DNA from: Archivesica marissinica
Taxonomy: Eukaryota; Mollusca; Bivalvia; Venerida; Vesicomyidae
DNA length: 64,000 nucleotides
NCBI GenBank assembly: GCA_014843695.1
Contig: CM026386.1
Span: 84,185,791-84,249,790, forward strand
Direction: 5' to 3'
The notes beneath the pieces were generated by a model that did no database searches, was not told the origin of the DNA, and was given only the letters and a program-made list of their open reading frames with translations. A program made the translations under genes and the position numbers. Below are positions 1 through 11,900 of this stretch, in pieces; the stretch's first letter is position 1; the number at the start of each line of letters is the position of its first letter.

Positions 1-238
1 GATTCGAACATTGGTCTACAATCTTTACGGTCAGGCGGGGCTACGGCGGCAGCCAACGCAGGGATTAATGATAGGTGCTGGAAGAGGCATGGGCGTTGGA
101 AGGGTGAAAATAGCAAAGATGGCTATGTTGCCGACTCCTTGGAGAGGAGGTTGCAAGTGTCCAAGTCATTAGAACTGTAAACAAATACATGTAGCATATT
201 ACACGCATAATCTTCACACCAGCCCGCTCTTTTCGTGT

Positions 239-307
239 CTAAACCGCTCGTCTGGTATTGCAGTTTGGTGTTGCGTTATTATTTGTAATTTATAGTGTAG
301 AAAAGAC
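239..307. repeat. Direct repeat, copy 1
   Basis: A 69-bp stretch starting CTAAACCGCTCGTCTGGTAT recurs at 1112-1180 in the same orientation with a single mismatch. The near identity implies a recent duplication or two copies of one dispersed repeat. Confidence 0.85.
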
Positions 308-1111
308 TATCAATTTCAAGCGGTTCGACAGTATAGCGTGAAATATATGTCTTACGCGTAACGTGTTCATTACAGTGGTATTGATCATTACTGTGCACGA
401 AATTGTCGTGAGATTTTATGTATTGAAGAATTGTAAATGTGTAGGGAGTCATTCTACCGGACAACTGCGTATAGGTTACATCGATCGGTTTCTTTAGCCA
501 AAATTTCGTACTTGTATAAGAAAGTGTGTGTTTGGGTCATATGTATAATTTATCTTTAAATGGTGATAATATATAGCTGTTTAAATGTTAGCAGTCATAC
601 ATTGCGTGTTTAAAAGAAATGATATGTAACTGTTCTTCTATTGGATATTAGCTATGTGTAAAAAATCCATGTTATGTTTGCGAAATTATATACCATACAT
701 CCGCAAGGAATGAGGCCCGACATTCAGGCGAACCAACATATGATGCTTTAATCGCATCAAATAACAGACAAACGGGCACAGGTTTCCAGAGTATTTTCTG
801 ATTTTATATCATGTTTATCTCTGGTTTTTCCTTGGCGAGTCGGTTCGCGTTAGGTTAACATGATGTTCTTGGTTGGTAACTAAATGAAATAAATACTTTG
901 CTTCAGAGCTTTTAATGAAATATTTATAGAATTATTATAAAAAATCAAATCTGTTTCTCTTGCTTTCGTGGATGTATGGTCATGTTTGTGGTATCAAACG
1001 AGTTTATGCTATATATATATATATATATATGCAGTGTGTTATGTAACACAATTGGTAACTACACTTGTACCATAATGTTTCATAATCCGGCTGCATTGTA
1101 TCTCAATAAAC
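308..1111. other. No gene seen; short (AT)n
   Basis: AT-rich sequence without a recognisable coding region. It includes a 20-bp (AT)10 run at 1011-1030. Confidence 0.6.
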
Positions 1112-1180
1112 CTAAACCGCTCGTCTGGTATTGCAGTTTGGTGTTGCGTTATTATTTGTAATGTATAGTGTAGAAAAGAC
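1112..1180. repeat. Direct repeat, copy 2
   Basis: Second copy of the 69-bp repeat at 239-307, differing at one base. Confidence 0.85.
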
Positions 1181-1394
1181 GCATTTAGATCGTGAATGTC
1201 ATTATTATACCGAGTCGGTGGACCGGAAATGTCATTATTTGTACCGAGTCTGTGTGTAGACATAGACGTGTATGTATCTGATAAATGTATAATGGTAACG
1301 TGTGTCATGTTTGATGTACAACTATGGTATGATACAATTGCATAGGTCAGGCTGAACTAGGCCTAAGTTAGATCTGAGTAGCCAGTGGGTATGA

Positions 1395-2010
1395 TATTCG
1401 TTAATATTGTAGTCGCTTCAAGCATGAACCAGGCACACTGGGAAGGATAGCACAGTGGCGTGGTTCCGGTTCCACCATCCCGGGAACTGATGACAGAACG
1501 AGCTGGAGCAAGGGCCAACTGGGGATCCTACTGGCGTGAGCCGTTGGAACTCATAGACTGGTAGCTGAACAGTGTTGACAAATATCGAGTCCAGTTAACA
1601 GGGTTATAAAGAAGCAGGTAGTAAAACAATTATCTTTCTAAATATAATTCATATGAAACAAGTGATCTGTCATTGTAAAGGTAGTACTTGTCAAGAGATT
1701 AAGTCCTTCAGTGCAGCATATAGCCGAGGGCTAAACGGCATTAACAGTCGATATGAGTCGACACTCTACGATTGAACATTAACGGCATCACCGGCCAATT
1801 AGAGGCAACATTGCTTCATAGACATCCCGGAAGTAAGGCCAGCACCTGAACAGCCAAACTACGAACTTACTTCTGGCCCAGTAAGTGCACTCCCATAGCC
1901 TAGGTTAAAAGTTATTCTATTTTTATGTATATTAACAGATGTAAATTTACTCAAGTCTGTGTGCATACACTTGGTCCTCGTATCCGTGACTATGAGACAA
2001 GCTGCTCCTA
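1395..2010 (+). repeat. Dispersed repeat family D, copy 1
   Basis: Shares ordered blocks with 55385-56060: GAGCTGG..CA..GCC.ACTGGG, CATAGACTGG, a TTAACAGGGT-like block, and near its end AAGTCTGTGTGCATACACTT followed by a similar TATCCGTGAC. It resembles an interspersed element of about 600 bp with a tRNA-like start (AGCACAGTGG). The class is not identified. Confidence 0.6.
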
Positions 2011-2099
2011 GTGTCAGTATATGAGGAACACACTATATTTAGATGGCACACATTATTTATAGACGGGGAATTTGAAATCAAGCAAATAAAACCAGTTAA

Positions 2100-2325
2100 C
2101 CCATTCAACACCAAGTAACTGACATGGACTGGTCCATGATATTCATAAACCAATCAATTAATAAGAAAATTAAAAGTTCATTTATCAAAATGGGTAATTA
2201 TGTCTAAAAATAGTCATATCACTGGCAAACAGTGCAGATCCTGATGAAAACGGCTCGTCACGAGCCGGCTTATCTGGATCTACACTTTTTGTAAGCCTAT
2301 TTAGAGGTCTGCGGTGTTGAACGGG
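2100..2325. mobile_element. piggyBac-type MITE
   Basis: A 226-bp non-coding element bounded by TTAA at 2096-2099 and 2326-2329. The terminal inverted repeats are CCC(A/G)TTCAACACC. A TTAA target site with termini beginning CCC is the hallmark of the piggyBac superfamily. Inside, GTGCAGATCC (2232-2241) pairs with GGATCTACAC (2276-2285) around a perfect GGCTCG/CGAGCC stem, giving a nested hairpin. No transposase is present, so it would have moved with an enzyme supplied elsewhere. Confidence 0.8.
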
Positions 2326-2415
2326 TTAATAGTAGTCGTATATTGATCAAATTGTGACCATCGGTTCTAGGAATATTACTCTATGTGTCCGTTATGTAAA
2401 ACTATATGCATCGAG

Positions 2416-2735
2416 AGACCCTTAATGTTCAGCTTTGTCAAGAACGACTACTCCACAACCAGCAGTGTGATAAACATGATGAACGACCTGCCATTGACCA
2501 CCTTACAAAAACGCAGCGAAAACACACGTCTAACCATGCTATACAAGACCATCCACAACCTAAACGACATATATCCAAACCCACCTTTAGCTACGGCCAG
2601 GACCAACCGAGGCCAAAACCAATGCTACTGCCAAATCAGAGCCCATACAAACATATACCAGAACAGCTTCGTTCCTGCATCCATAGTACTCTGGAACAAG
2701 CTAACCCAGAACGCTATTGACCAGACCACGTTGGG
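2416..2735 (+). pseudogene. LINE reverse transcriptase C-terminal fragment
   Basis: An open frame of about 100 codons reads FVKNDYSTTSSV, then RLTMLYK, then FVPASIVLWNKL and AIDQTTL. This is the conserved order at the C-terminal end of non-LTR retrotransposon ORF2 proteins, whose consensus has VKNDY..TSSVT.ML, SRL.M.YK and S..P..I.LWN.LP. Nothing upstream encodes the catalytic domain, so this is a 5'-truncated relic. It runs into a G10 tract at about 2733. Confidence 0.75.
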
Positions 2736-2925
2736 GGGGGGGGTTCCAATTGGTACTGGCCAATCGCTAAGTCCACTAATCACACATGGACTCTTTTATC
2801 TGTTTTAAGAACTTCTTGTAAATATGGAAAACTTTAATTTTGAGAAACGCCTACCATGACTGTTGCAGGTGTTGACATTCTAGCGACATTGCGAGTATAC
2901 TCTATGCAGAGTGACGTAGTCACTA

Positions 2926-2981
2926 TAGATGATGATGATGACGACGAAGATGACGACGACGATGACGACGACGATGACGAT

Positions 2982-3016
<35 letters not shown>

Positions 3017-3075
3017 TGATGACGACGACGATGACGACGACGATGATGATGATGATGACGACGACGACGATGATA
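2926..3075. repeat. (GAY)n trinucleotide microsatellite
   Basis: About 50 tandem GAT/GAC triplets. They read as poly-Asp on the plus strand and poly-Ser, Arg/His or Met/Thr in other frames. The frames have no other support as genes. Confidence 0.95.
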
Positions 3076-3486
3076 GCCGTGGGCCATAGGAACAGTATAT
3101 ATCAAAAATAGAAAACACTGCGTCAACCCTATGGTTCTTGAAGCCAATGTTATAGATAGCTTGAATTCATATGAATGTTCAGTATCATATAAAGCACATT
3201 ATGTTAGAAATTAGAAAACCGTATTAAAATAAATATAGCAATAAGTAGGTCCATCATATTCCTGGAATGTTCCCAGCTGCTGATATCGATTGATACTGAA
3301 GTCTGCAGTTTTGACATGGCATTTGATTATACCAGGGAACAACCAAATCAAAGTCCTGGAATATATCAGCCCACTTATTTAGAAGTATCGATGAACCGCA
3401 AACATTTGTTTTCAGCTACCAGGAGTAGCCCGTTTACATTAACACACAAAACATATGTAAACATAATATAAATTACAGTTAATTTA
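3076..3486. other. No feature seen
   Basis: AT-rich sequence with no recognisable gene or repeat. Confidence 0.5.
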
Positions 3487-3579
3487 CAATAATGTATAGA
3501 CAAAACCTCCTATATACAATAATGTATAGACAAAACCTCCTATATACAATAATGTATAGACAAAACCTCCTATATACAA
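3487..3579. repeat. 30-bp tandem repeat, three copies
   Basis: Three consecutive copies of a 30-bp unit containing AATGTATAGACAAAACCTCC. Confidence 0.9.
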
Positions 3580-4109
3580 ATGTATTTATTAATGTTGATA
3601 TAGAGAGAAGAAATTAGGTTTGAAAGCAAGACAACAAGAGAAGATATGAATACTTGCGATCCAGAATACAAACATCTTGTCAATACCAGTTACTAATACT
3701 ATTGCTGTTACTTGTGTGTGATTTTATTTCCAGCACTCAAATATCAATTAATTCCACTCTCTATTGGGAGCTGCTAGTTGATTTTTCATAAAGGCGAACA
3801 TTTTTATTCCAAAATTATTTGAACAAGAAAACAAGCATGTGTATAATAATGAAGCAATAACATATTTTGTCATTAGCTTCAGCAATATAATTAGGATAAA
3901 CAAACTTCATTACAATATTAATAGACTATTAAATCAGCATTTGTTAAAGCTATATAACGAGTTCTTTGGTTCTAGTCATATGTCGGATGCGACATATTTC
4001 TGAGGGGAATGATATTGATAAAATGGGTACTAAAGTTCCCAGAACGTGTGGGCCAGTCCCTTTGCTTTTCGTCATCGCGTTTTGTATTCACATGTTCATA
4101 TGTACAAAT
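3580..4109. other. No feature seen
   Basis: AT-rich; no coding or repeat signal recognised. Confidence 0.5.
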
Positions 4110-4262
4110 GCCTTGCCTAAGGGCACACTCGTAACCGCTCCACATTACCCCTTCGCTCACCCTCACGGCGATGGCTTACACCAGGAATGAGGTATCGAGA
4201 GCGATTAACATAAGTTGTAAGAACTTGTTTCGCAATCGAGCTAAAATTAATTTGTATAAACT
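4110..4262. mobile_element. SINE C, rearranged copy
   Basis: The first part (CCTTGCCTAAGGGCACACTC) lies in one orientation of the SINE C consensus. From about 4160 the rest (GGCGATGG, AGGAATGAGG, TCGAGAG.GATTAA, AAGTTGTAAGAACTTGTTTC) lies in the opposite orientation. This copy therefore carries an internal inversion. Confidence 0.7.
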
Positions 4263-5529
4263 ATATAAACAAATAATGAAATAATAAATGAGGATTAGGC
4301 TCATTGATAAAATGTGTGTACGGTGTTTAGATTATAATATATACATGTATATATACGTTATTAAAAATATTCTCTTTTCATTTGATTCATAAAAGTTGGT
4401 GTGATGTCAGCAGCGCCTTTGTATCCGTAAATTACTGTAATATATAACCTGAACCTGCCGAATAAATTGGACGGAATATGCAAACAACATAGATCCTGGA
4501 TATTGGTAATCAGACAAGTGTTTTAGCTCCACTATCCGAATAGCAAACAGCCACGTTCTGTGCCGACTGATATGACTCTATGCTATTTGCAAAAGCGACC
4601 CTTAGTTATGATTGGCATGTTAAGGGTGAATGACAATAAAACTAAGGAAACATGAAAAACAGATTAGTGGTAACCTTATTGTAGCCTAATAACATTAAAC
4701 TGATGAAAGCATGGTAATGTGGTACATTAAGGTCGATAGAGAACTCGTGAATTTCCCTAGGTTCTAGGGGTATACAAGCAATATCGTCAACAGGGAATGA
4801 TTAACACCAATTATCTCAACAACTCATATATTCCAATTATACTCTTTTTTTATTCTGTCATAGCTTCATACTTTCCGTTTGATGTATTGTGATTGACATA
4901 CTCTGTGCTTAGTCTGTAATTTGGGTTCACTGTTTACTTAATCCCAGCGGCATTATGCGCACTTTATCTCATTGACAGCTATCTATCTACCATGCCACAC
5001 TTCACGCAGATTATGGAATTGATTCATTCACAGTTTTGTAAGTACTGCAATGTACTTGGGGTCAAGTGTGCCGACCTCTGTATTTGGTATCAATTGTGCC
5101 GGCCTCAGTGAGGTACAAAGTATTGGAGGCCAGTATAGTGATATGTTACACGAATACTCTCAGACTAGCACTGAATGTGCTGCTATAATCATAGTCAAAC
5201 ATGAAACACATGTTGCCCTTGAGCCATGGACTGATGCCTTTCCAGTATATAGTTATGTTTACTTGTCTGTTTATCCTGAGCGTACACAGGAACATTTGCA
5301 ATAAATTAGCATCATTCATCTGACTAAACACGACACCAGGTCTTTGTTGACGTCTCTATCGTGAGCAATTTAGGCTGAAGATAGCTTTCAATCCATCGGG
5401 CAAATTGTTTGACATGAAGTGGATACTGAGGTGTGGTTGTTGTATATGGCATGTTATGCATATGTGTCTGTTGAGCAAGCCGTTAAAGCGTTGAGGAGCT
5501 GTTTGACTATAACAAGGAATATGCATGCC
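4263..5529. other. No gene recognised
   Basis: About 1.3 kb without identifiable repeats. An 84-codon frame at 5050-5304 has no recognisable motif and is most likely chance. Confidence 0.5.
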
Positions 5530-5535
5530 TGCTTA

Positions 5536-5825
5536 CACAGACGGATCTATAGCCCAGTGGTAATACGCTGGACTGGTAATCCAGGGATCGCAGGTTCGAT
5601 CCCCCGTCTGACCCTAATAAAATTAACAGTCTTTCAGATGGGACGTTATACCGAGGTCTCGTGTCGGTACTTTACACCGTGCACGTAAAAGAACCAGAGG
5701 AGACTCTGGAATGTGTCTCTCTCTCTGTATCATTGCACTATCCTCCAAAATCTAAAATGACTAATATCTTCAGGAGGCGTCGCTCATATGGGCAACCGGT
5801 AGCGACGATAAATAAACGTAAAAAA
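5536..5825 (+). mobile_element. SINE A, full-length copy
   Basis: A tRNA-derived SINE. The head has acceptor-like arms CAGACGG and CCGTCTG, an A box (TAGCCCAGTGG), an anticodon-type stem CTGGA/TCCAG with loop CTGGTAA (GGT in the Thr anticodon position) and a B box (GGTTCGATCCC). The body has the TTTCAGATGGGACGTTA and GTGCACGTAAAAGAACCAGA blocks and the tail ends CGATAAATAAACGTAAAA. TGCTTA at 5530-5535 and 5826-5831 may be a short target-site duplication. Confidence 0.85.
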
Positions 5826-5831
5826 TGCTTA

Positions 5832-6329
5832 AATTATAGTTGCCCACACAAACAGCTCCACTGTTATAGGCCTATGCTTCAGCGTTTTACTGTTCGTGTA
5901 CACAATGGGCAATCTGCTGCTACCTTGCTACCTATGTCCATGTCCCGCACAGTATGTTTATGTGGCCATGGCCACATGTCCATTAATTGTTTTGGGCGAC
6001 CTTCATAATTATCCACAGAAAGAGGTTGTAATTGAACAGTTAAATGGCTTAAAACATACTGTTCAAAACTCTGAGATCATTAAAGAAAAGGTTGACAAGG
6101 AAGGTCGGATCGCTGATCCTTCTGCAATTGCACTAATAACAAAAGTGTACCCAAAGCTGATGTATGTTTGCGTTTAATTGCACATATATCATCAGGTTCG
6201 AGCCCCGCTCAGGTCGTGACAATTTATATGAAAAAGGAGGTTTGTGCACCAAGTACTGATTTAACCACTGGAACCTGTCCAGGAAAGGTGGTATTACGTA
6301 AGGTTAGGTTAGGTCCGAGTCACTATTTA
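5832..6329. other. No gene recognised
   Basis: A 93-codon frame at 5896-6177 includes a lysine/glutamate-rich stretch, but it matches nothing I know and is likely fortuitous. Confidence 0.45.
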
Positions 6330-6570
6330 GTCTATACAAATTTAGTTTAGCTCGATTGCGAAACAATTGCTTACAATTTACATTAATCACTCTCGAGACC
6401 TCATTCTTGATGGAATCCATCGCCACGAGGGAGCGAGAAGATGCGACGTGGAATTTAAATGCCTTGCATAAGGACACAATCGTAATGGCTCCAGCGGGCT
6501 CGAACTCCGGACAGTTCGCACCTAACGCGAACACGCTACCACTGCTGCACTATCACGATATCCACGAGTC
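6330..6570 (-). mobile_element. SINE C, near-complete copy
   Basis: As printed, the plus strand gives the tail first (TAGCTCGATTGCGAAACAA, CTTACAATTTACATTAATCA), then CCTCATTCTTGATGGAATCC and ATTTAAATGCCTTGCATAAG, and ends in a tRNA-like head whose B box reads GGCTCGAACTCC, the reverse complement of GGAGTTCGAGCC. The pol III-transcribed strand is therefore minus. Confidence 0.8.
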
Positions 6571-6821
6571 AATAGTTCCAGTCCGAGCTGTAACTTCTTC
6601 GGCTATGGCAGAAGCATTCATCACCTGCTGCGATATTCCTTGTTTAAACATGTATTATGTCCAGATTATATGATATCAACAATAAATGTGCAACTTTCTA
6701 CAAACATGTACACCGGTCTTTCAATAAGGTACCTAAGGTGTCTTGTACCTCACTAAACCTATTTTTGCTAACACCACATTCGAACGACCGTCATATCCGT
6801 CGACAATTGAGTATGATCTCT

Positions 6822-7114
6822 GTGTGTATGTGTTTTACGTTTATTTATCGTCGCTACCGGTTGCCCATATGAGCGACGCCTCCTGAAGAGATTAGTAATT
6901 TTAGTTTGTGGAGGATAGTGCATGATACAGACAGAGACCCATTACAGAGTCTCCTCTGGTTCTTTTACGTGCACGATGTAAAGCACCGACACGAGACCTC
7001 GGTTTAACGTCCCATCTGAAAGACTGTTAATTTTATTAGGGTCAGACGGGGGATCGAAACTGCGATCCCTGGATTACCAGTCCAGCGTTTTACCACTGGG
7101 CTACAGATCCGTCT
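6822..7114 (-). mobile_element. SINE A copy with target-site duplication
   Basis: A complete SINE A in reverse orientation. It is flanked by an exact 11-bp direct repeat, GTATGATCTCT, at 6811-6821 and 7115-7125. That is the footprint of LINE-machinery retroposition. Confidence 0.9.
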
Positions 7115-7125
7115 GTATGATCTCT

Positions 7126-7585
7126 CTTTCAAGTTCATGTCTACCCAATTATGTTCAAACTTGGACACATGCTACCTAACGGACACATGCGACAGCTCGG
7201 TGCATTTTGATATGTAGTTAGTTAACACGATACGCCTGTTAGTATGATGCTAGATATACCTAGCAATAATCATTGACGTAATTGGAACACCTATAGTAAA
7301 CGTGGCGTTGAACTCTTGGTGATTTGTAAACAAGAATGTGCTCAGGGCCAGCAATATGGACGTCACTAAATGTGTAGGTGTAATTCCCAACGAAGCAGTG
7401 GTTTATCAACTTTCGATATGAACAACACTCATAAATAATGTGTACACTGTGTGTAAATTAGAGTTTATTCTATACTTACGTTTCATCAATGTACAACAAG
7501 CAACATACACAACTATATCCAATTACAGTGCCACTCAATAATGAGTTGTATCCTACCTCCACGCGCAATCATGTTCAAAAACAGT
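7126..7585. other. No feature seen
   Basis: AT-rich spacer with no recognisable gene. Confidence 0.5.
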
Positions 7586-7715
7586 GTGGCGTCCGTGGTC
7601 CAGTGGTAGAGCGTCGGATTTGGAATCGAACTGTCCCGGGTTCGATGCCCGGTCAGGCCGCGTATGTAGTGTCATTGAGCAAGGCACCTCACACATTACT
7701 TAGTACTGGTTAAAC
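7586..7715 (+). mobile_element. tRNA-derived SINE F fragment
   Basis: A box TGGTCCAGTGGTAGAGCG and B box GGTTCGATGCC are spaced as in a tRNA, but the anticodon stem does not pair, so this is not a functional tRNA. They are followed by TCATTGAGCAAGGCACCT, which resembles a core motif common in marine-invertebrate SINEs. Confidence 0.6.
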
Positions 7716-7818
7716 ACATACATTCGTTAACAACTTTCGTAAAAGCATAACGCTACGTGTATAATAAACGCCAGGTCATGAATATTCGGTAATATTACTC
7801 ACTAAAACATATTTTGTT

Positions 7819-8107
7819 TGTGTTTTTTACGTTTATTTATCGTCGCTACCGGTTGCCCATATGAGCGACGCCTCCTGAAGAGATTAGTCATTTTAGATGT
7901 GTGGAGGATAGTGCAGTGATATAGACAGAGACGCATTACAGAGTCTCATCTGGTTCTTTACGTGCACGGTGTACAGCACCGACACGAGACCTCGGTTTAA
8001 TGTCCCATCTGAAAGACTGTTAATTTTATTAGGGTCAGACGGGGGATCGAACCTGCGATCCCTGGATTACCTGTCCATCGTGCTACCACTGGAATACAGA
8101 TCCGTCT
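7819..8107 (-). mobile_element. SINE A copy
   Basis: Reverse-orientation copy of SINE A, from the tail (TTTACGTTTATTTATCGTCG) to the head (CAGATCCGTCTG). No clear target-site duplication is visible. Confidence 0.85.
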
Positions 8108-8995
8108 GTACTACTCCAACAACGCAATCCCTCTGTGTATATTGGTATCGGAAGACAGGATATATAGAATACTAGGTTACAATCTTATACATTTTAAATT
8201 ATAAGCTTGTCTCCGAATACAATTTTTATATTTGTTCTAAGACAGTAACCTAATATTCTCTACATCGATCTCAATAGTGAGTTATAAGAGAGAGAGAGAG
8301 TTACAATAACAATTTCATAATATAACATGATTTACAATATATGCGTACTAAACATGCACTTAGTAAAATAGGTTGATACAGATCGACACTCTCGCAAACT
8401 CGAGTCATTTGTCAAAATGGCTCCGGGAAAATCCTCTATTTTACACGCAAGCCGTAAAACCCAGCGTGAGTCACACAATAAGTACATACCCTACACTCAC
8501 GCCTACCCTTGTGCTCAGTTCAAACATGTCATGCAACCGCCATTATTCTGTATACGTGTTATCAGTGAGCATATCGGTACACTACCTACATTTAAATATA
8601 AACTAATGAAATTCCTAAGCTAATCTTGTCTAAAAACTGCTTAAAATGTTTCTCAAAACACGGAGATTGAAAAAGGCACATTGGCGCGAGTATTAATTTA
8701 AAATGGAATAGAAATCAATTACTATATCTTGTCATATCAGACGTGAACTGATTAGCATAGGCAGTTTGCAATAACAAGTATTAATGATACCAAGAAACAA
8801 ATAAGATACATTATGATCTCTTTAAAATGGGAAAAACTATCGTAATAGGGAGAGATTGACTGTAACATGAATAGTTGATTGGGTGCATAGATCTGCTAGT
8901 ATAGATATACTTAACACATTAGCTACACCTGCGTGTTTTTATGACAACTGCTACGTAAATAGAGTGAACCAATTTGTGAGAGGTCTAGTATGTTC
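8108..8995. other. No gene recognised
   Basis: AT-rich spacer. It includes a short (AG)n at about 8288-8301. Confidence 0.5.
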
Positions 8996-11900
8996 AAAGC
9001 ACAGATATATACCGGTGAACAAAGTCTAGCACATATATATACCGGTGAACAATGTCTAGCACAGCTATATACTGGTGAACAATGTCTAGCACAGATATAT
9101 ACTGGTGAAGAATGTCTAGCACAGATATATACTGGTGAACAATGTCTAGCACAGATATATACTGGTGAACAATGTCTAGCACAGATATATACTGGTGAAC
9201 AATGTCTAGTACAGATATATACTGGTGAACAATGTCTGGAGAACAATGTCTAGCACAGATATATACTGATGAACAATGTCTAGCACAGATCAATACTGGT
9301 GAACAATGTCTAGCACAGATATATACTGGTGGAAAATGTCTAGCACAGATATATACTGGTGAACAATGTCTAGCACAGATATATACTGATGAACAATGTC
9401 TAGCACAGATATATACTGGAGAACAATGTCTAGCACAGATATATACTGATGAACAATGTCTAGCACAGATATATACTGGTGAACAATGTCTAGCACAGAT
9501 ATATACTGATGAACAATGTCTAGCACATATATATACTGGTGAACAATGTCTAGCACAGATATATACTGGTGAACAATGTCTAGCACAATATATACCTGGT
9601 GAACAATGTCTAGCACAGATATATACTGGTGAACAATGTCTAGCACAGATATATACTGGTGAACAATGTCTAGCACAGATATATACTGGTGAACAATGTC
9701 TAGCACAGATATATACTGGTGAACAATGTCTAGCACAGATATATACTGGTGAACAATGTCTAGCACAGATATATACTGGTGAACAATGTCTAGCACAGAT
9801 ATATACTGGTGAACAATGTCTAGCACAGATATATACTGGTGAACAATGTCTAGCACAGATATATACTGGTGAACAATGTCTAGCACAGATATATACTGGT
9901 GAACAATGTCTAGCACAGATATATACTGGTGAACAATGTCTAGCACAGATATATACTGGTGAACAATGTCTAGCACATATATATACTGATGAACAATGTC
10001 TAGCACAGATATATACTGGTGAACAATGTCTAGCACAGATATATACTGGTGAACAATGTCTAGCACAGATATATACTGATGAACAATGTCTAGCACAGAT
10101 ATATACTGATGAACAATGTCTAGCACAATATATACTGTGAACAATCACACAAAAAACAAGCTAGCACAGATATATACTGATGAACAATGTCTAGCACAGA
10201 TATATACTGGTGAACAATGTCTAGCACATATATATACTGGTGAACAATGTCTAGCACAGATATATAATGGTGAACAATGTCTAGCACAGATATATACTGG
10301 TGAACAATGTCTAGCACAGATATATACTGAGGAACAATGTCTAGCACAGATATATACTGGTGAACAATGTCTAGCACAGATATATACTGGTGAACAATGT
10401 CTAGCACAGATATATACTGGTGAACAATGTCTAGCACAGATATATACTGAGGAACAATGTCTAGCACAGATATATACTGGTGAACAATGTCTAGCACATA
10501 TATATACTGGTGAACAATGTCTAGCACAGATATATACTGGTGAACAATGTCTAGCACAGATATATACTGGTGAACAATGTCTAGCACAGATATATACTGG
10601 TGAACAATGTCTAGCACAGATATATACTGGTGAACAATGTCTAGCACAGATATATACTGGTGAACAATGTCTAGCACAGATATATACTGGTGAACAATGT
10701 CTAGCACATATATATACTGGTGAACAATGTCTAGCACAGATATATACTGGTGAACAATGTCTAGCACAGATATATACTGGTGAACAATGTCTAGCACAGA
10801 TATATACTGGTGAACAATGTCTAGCACATATATATACTGGTGAACAATGTCTAGCACAGATATATACTGGTGAACAATGTCTAGCACAGATATATACTGG
10901 TGAACAATGTCTAGCACAGATATATACTGGTGAACAATGTCTAGCACATATATATGGTGAACAATGTCTAGCACATATATACTGGTGAACAATGTCTAGC
11001 ACAGATATATACTGGTGAACAATGTCTAGCACAGATATATACTGGAGAACAATGTCTAGCACAGATATATACTGATGAACAATGTCTAGCACAGATATAT
11101 ACTGGTGAACAATGTCTAGCACAGATATATACTGGTGAACAATGTCTAGCACATATATATACTGATGAACAATGTCTAGCACAGATATATACTGGTGAAC
11201 AATGTCTAGCACATATATATACTGGTGAACAATGTCTAGCACAGATATATACTGGTGAACAATGTCTAGCACAGATATATACTGGTGAACAATGTCTAGC
11301 ACAGATATATACTGATGAACAATGTCTAGCACAGATATATACTGGTGAACAATGTCTAGCACAGATATATACTGGTGAACAATGTCTAGCACAGATATAT
11401 ACTGGTGAACAATGTCTAGCACAGATATATACTGGTGAACAATGTCTAGCACAGATATATACTGGTGAACAATATCTAGCACAGATATATAATGAGAACA
11501 AAGACTAGCACAGATATATACTGGTGAACAATGTCTAGCACAGATATATACTGGTGAACAATGTCTAGCACATATATATACTGGTGAACAATGTCTAGCA
11601 CAGATATATACTGGTGAACAATGTCTAGCACAGATATATACTGGATAACAATGTCTAGCACAGATATATACTGGTGAACAATGTCTAGCACAGATATATA
11701 CTGGTGAACAATGTCTAGCACATATATATACTGATGAACAATGTCTAGCACAGATATATACTGGTGAACAATGTCTAGCACAGCTATATACTGGTGAACA
11801 ATGTCTAGCACAGATATATACTGGTGAACAATGTCTAGCACAGATACATACTGGTGAACAATGTCTAGCACAGATATATACTGGTGGACAATGTCTAGCA

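Noticed and set aside
2926..3075. Poly-Asp or poly-Ser protein
   Set aside because: A plain (GAY)n microsatellite; open in almost every frame by composition.
5540..5612. Functional tRNA-Thr gene
   Set aside because: A and B boxes and an anticodon-like GGT loop are present, but the T stem does not pair well and the sequence is the head of a multi-copy SINE with a body and tail.
5896..6177. 93-codon protein with a lysine-rich C-terminal half
   Set aside because: No recognisable motif, no splice context, and it lies between two SINEs.
7588..7660. Functional tRNA gene
   Set aside because: A and B boxes are present but the anticodon stem cannot pair, and a SINE core motif follows.
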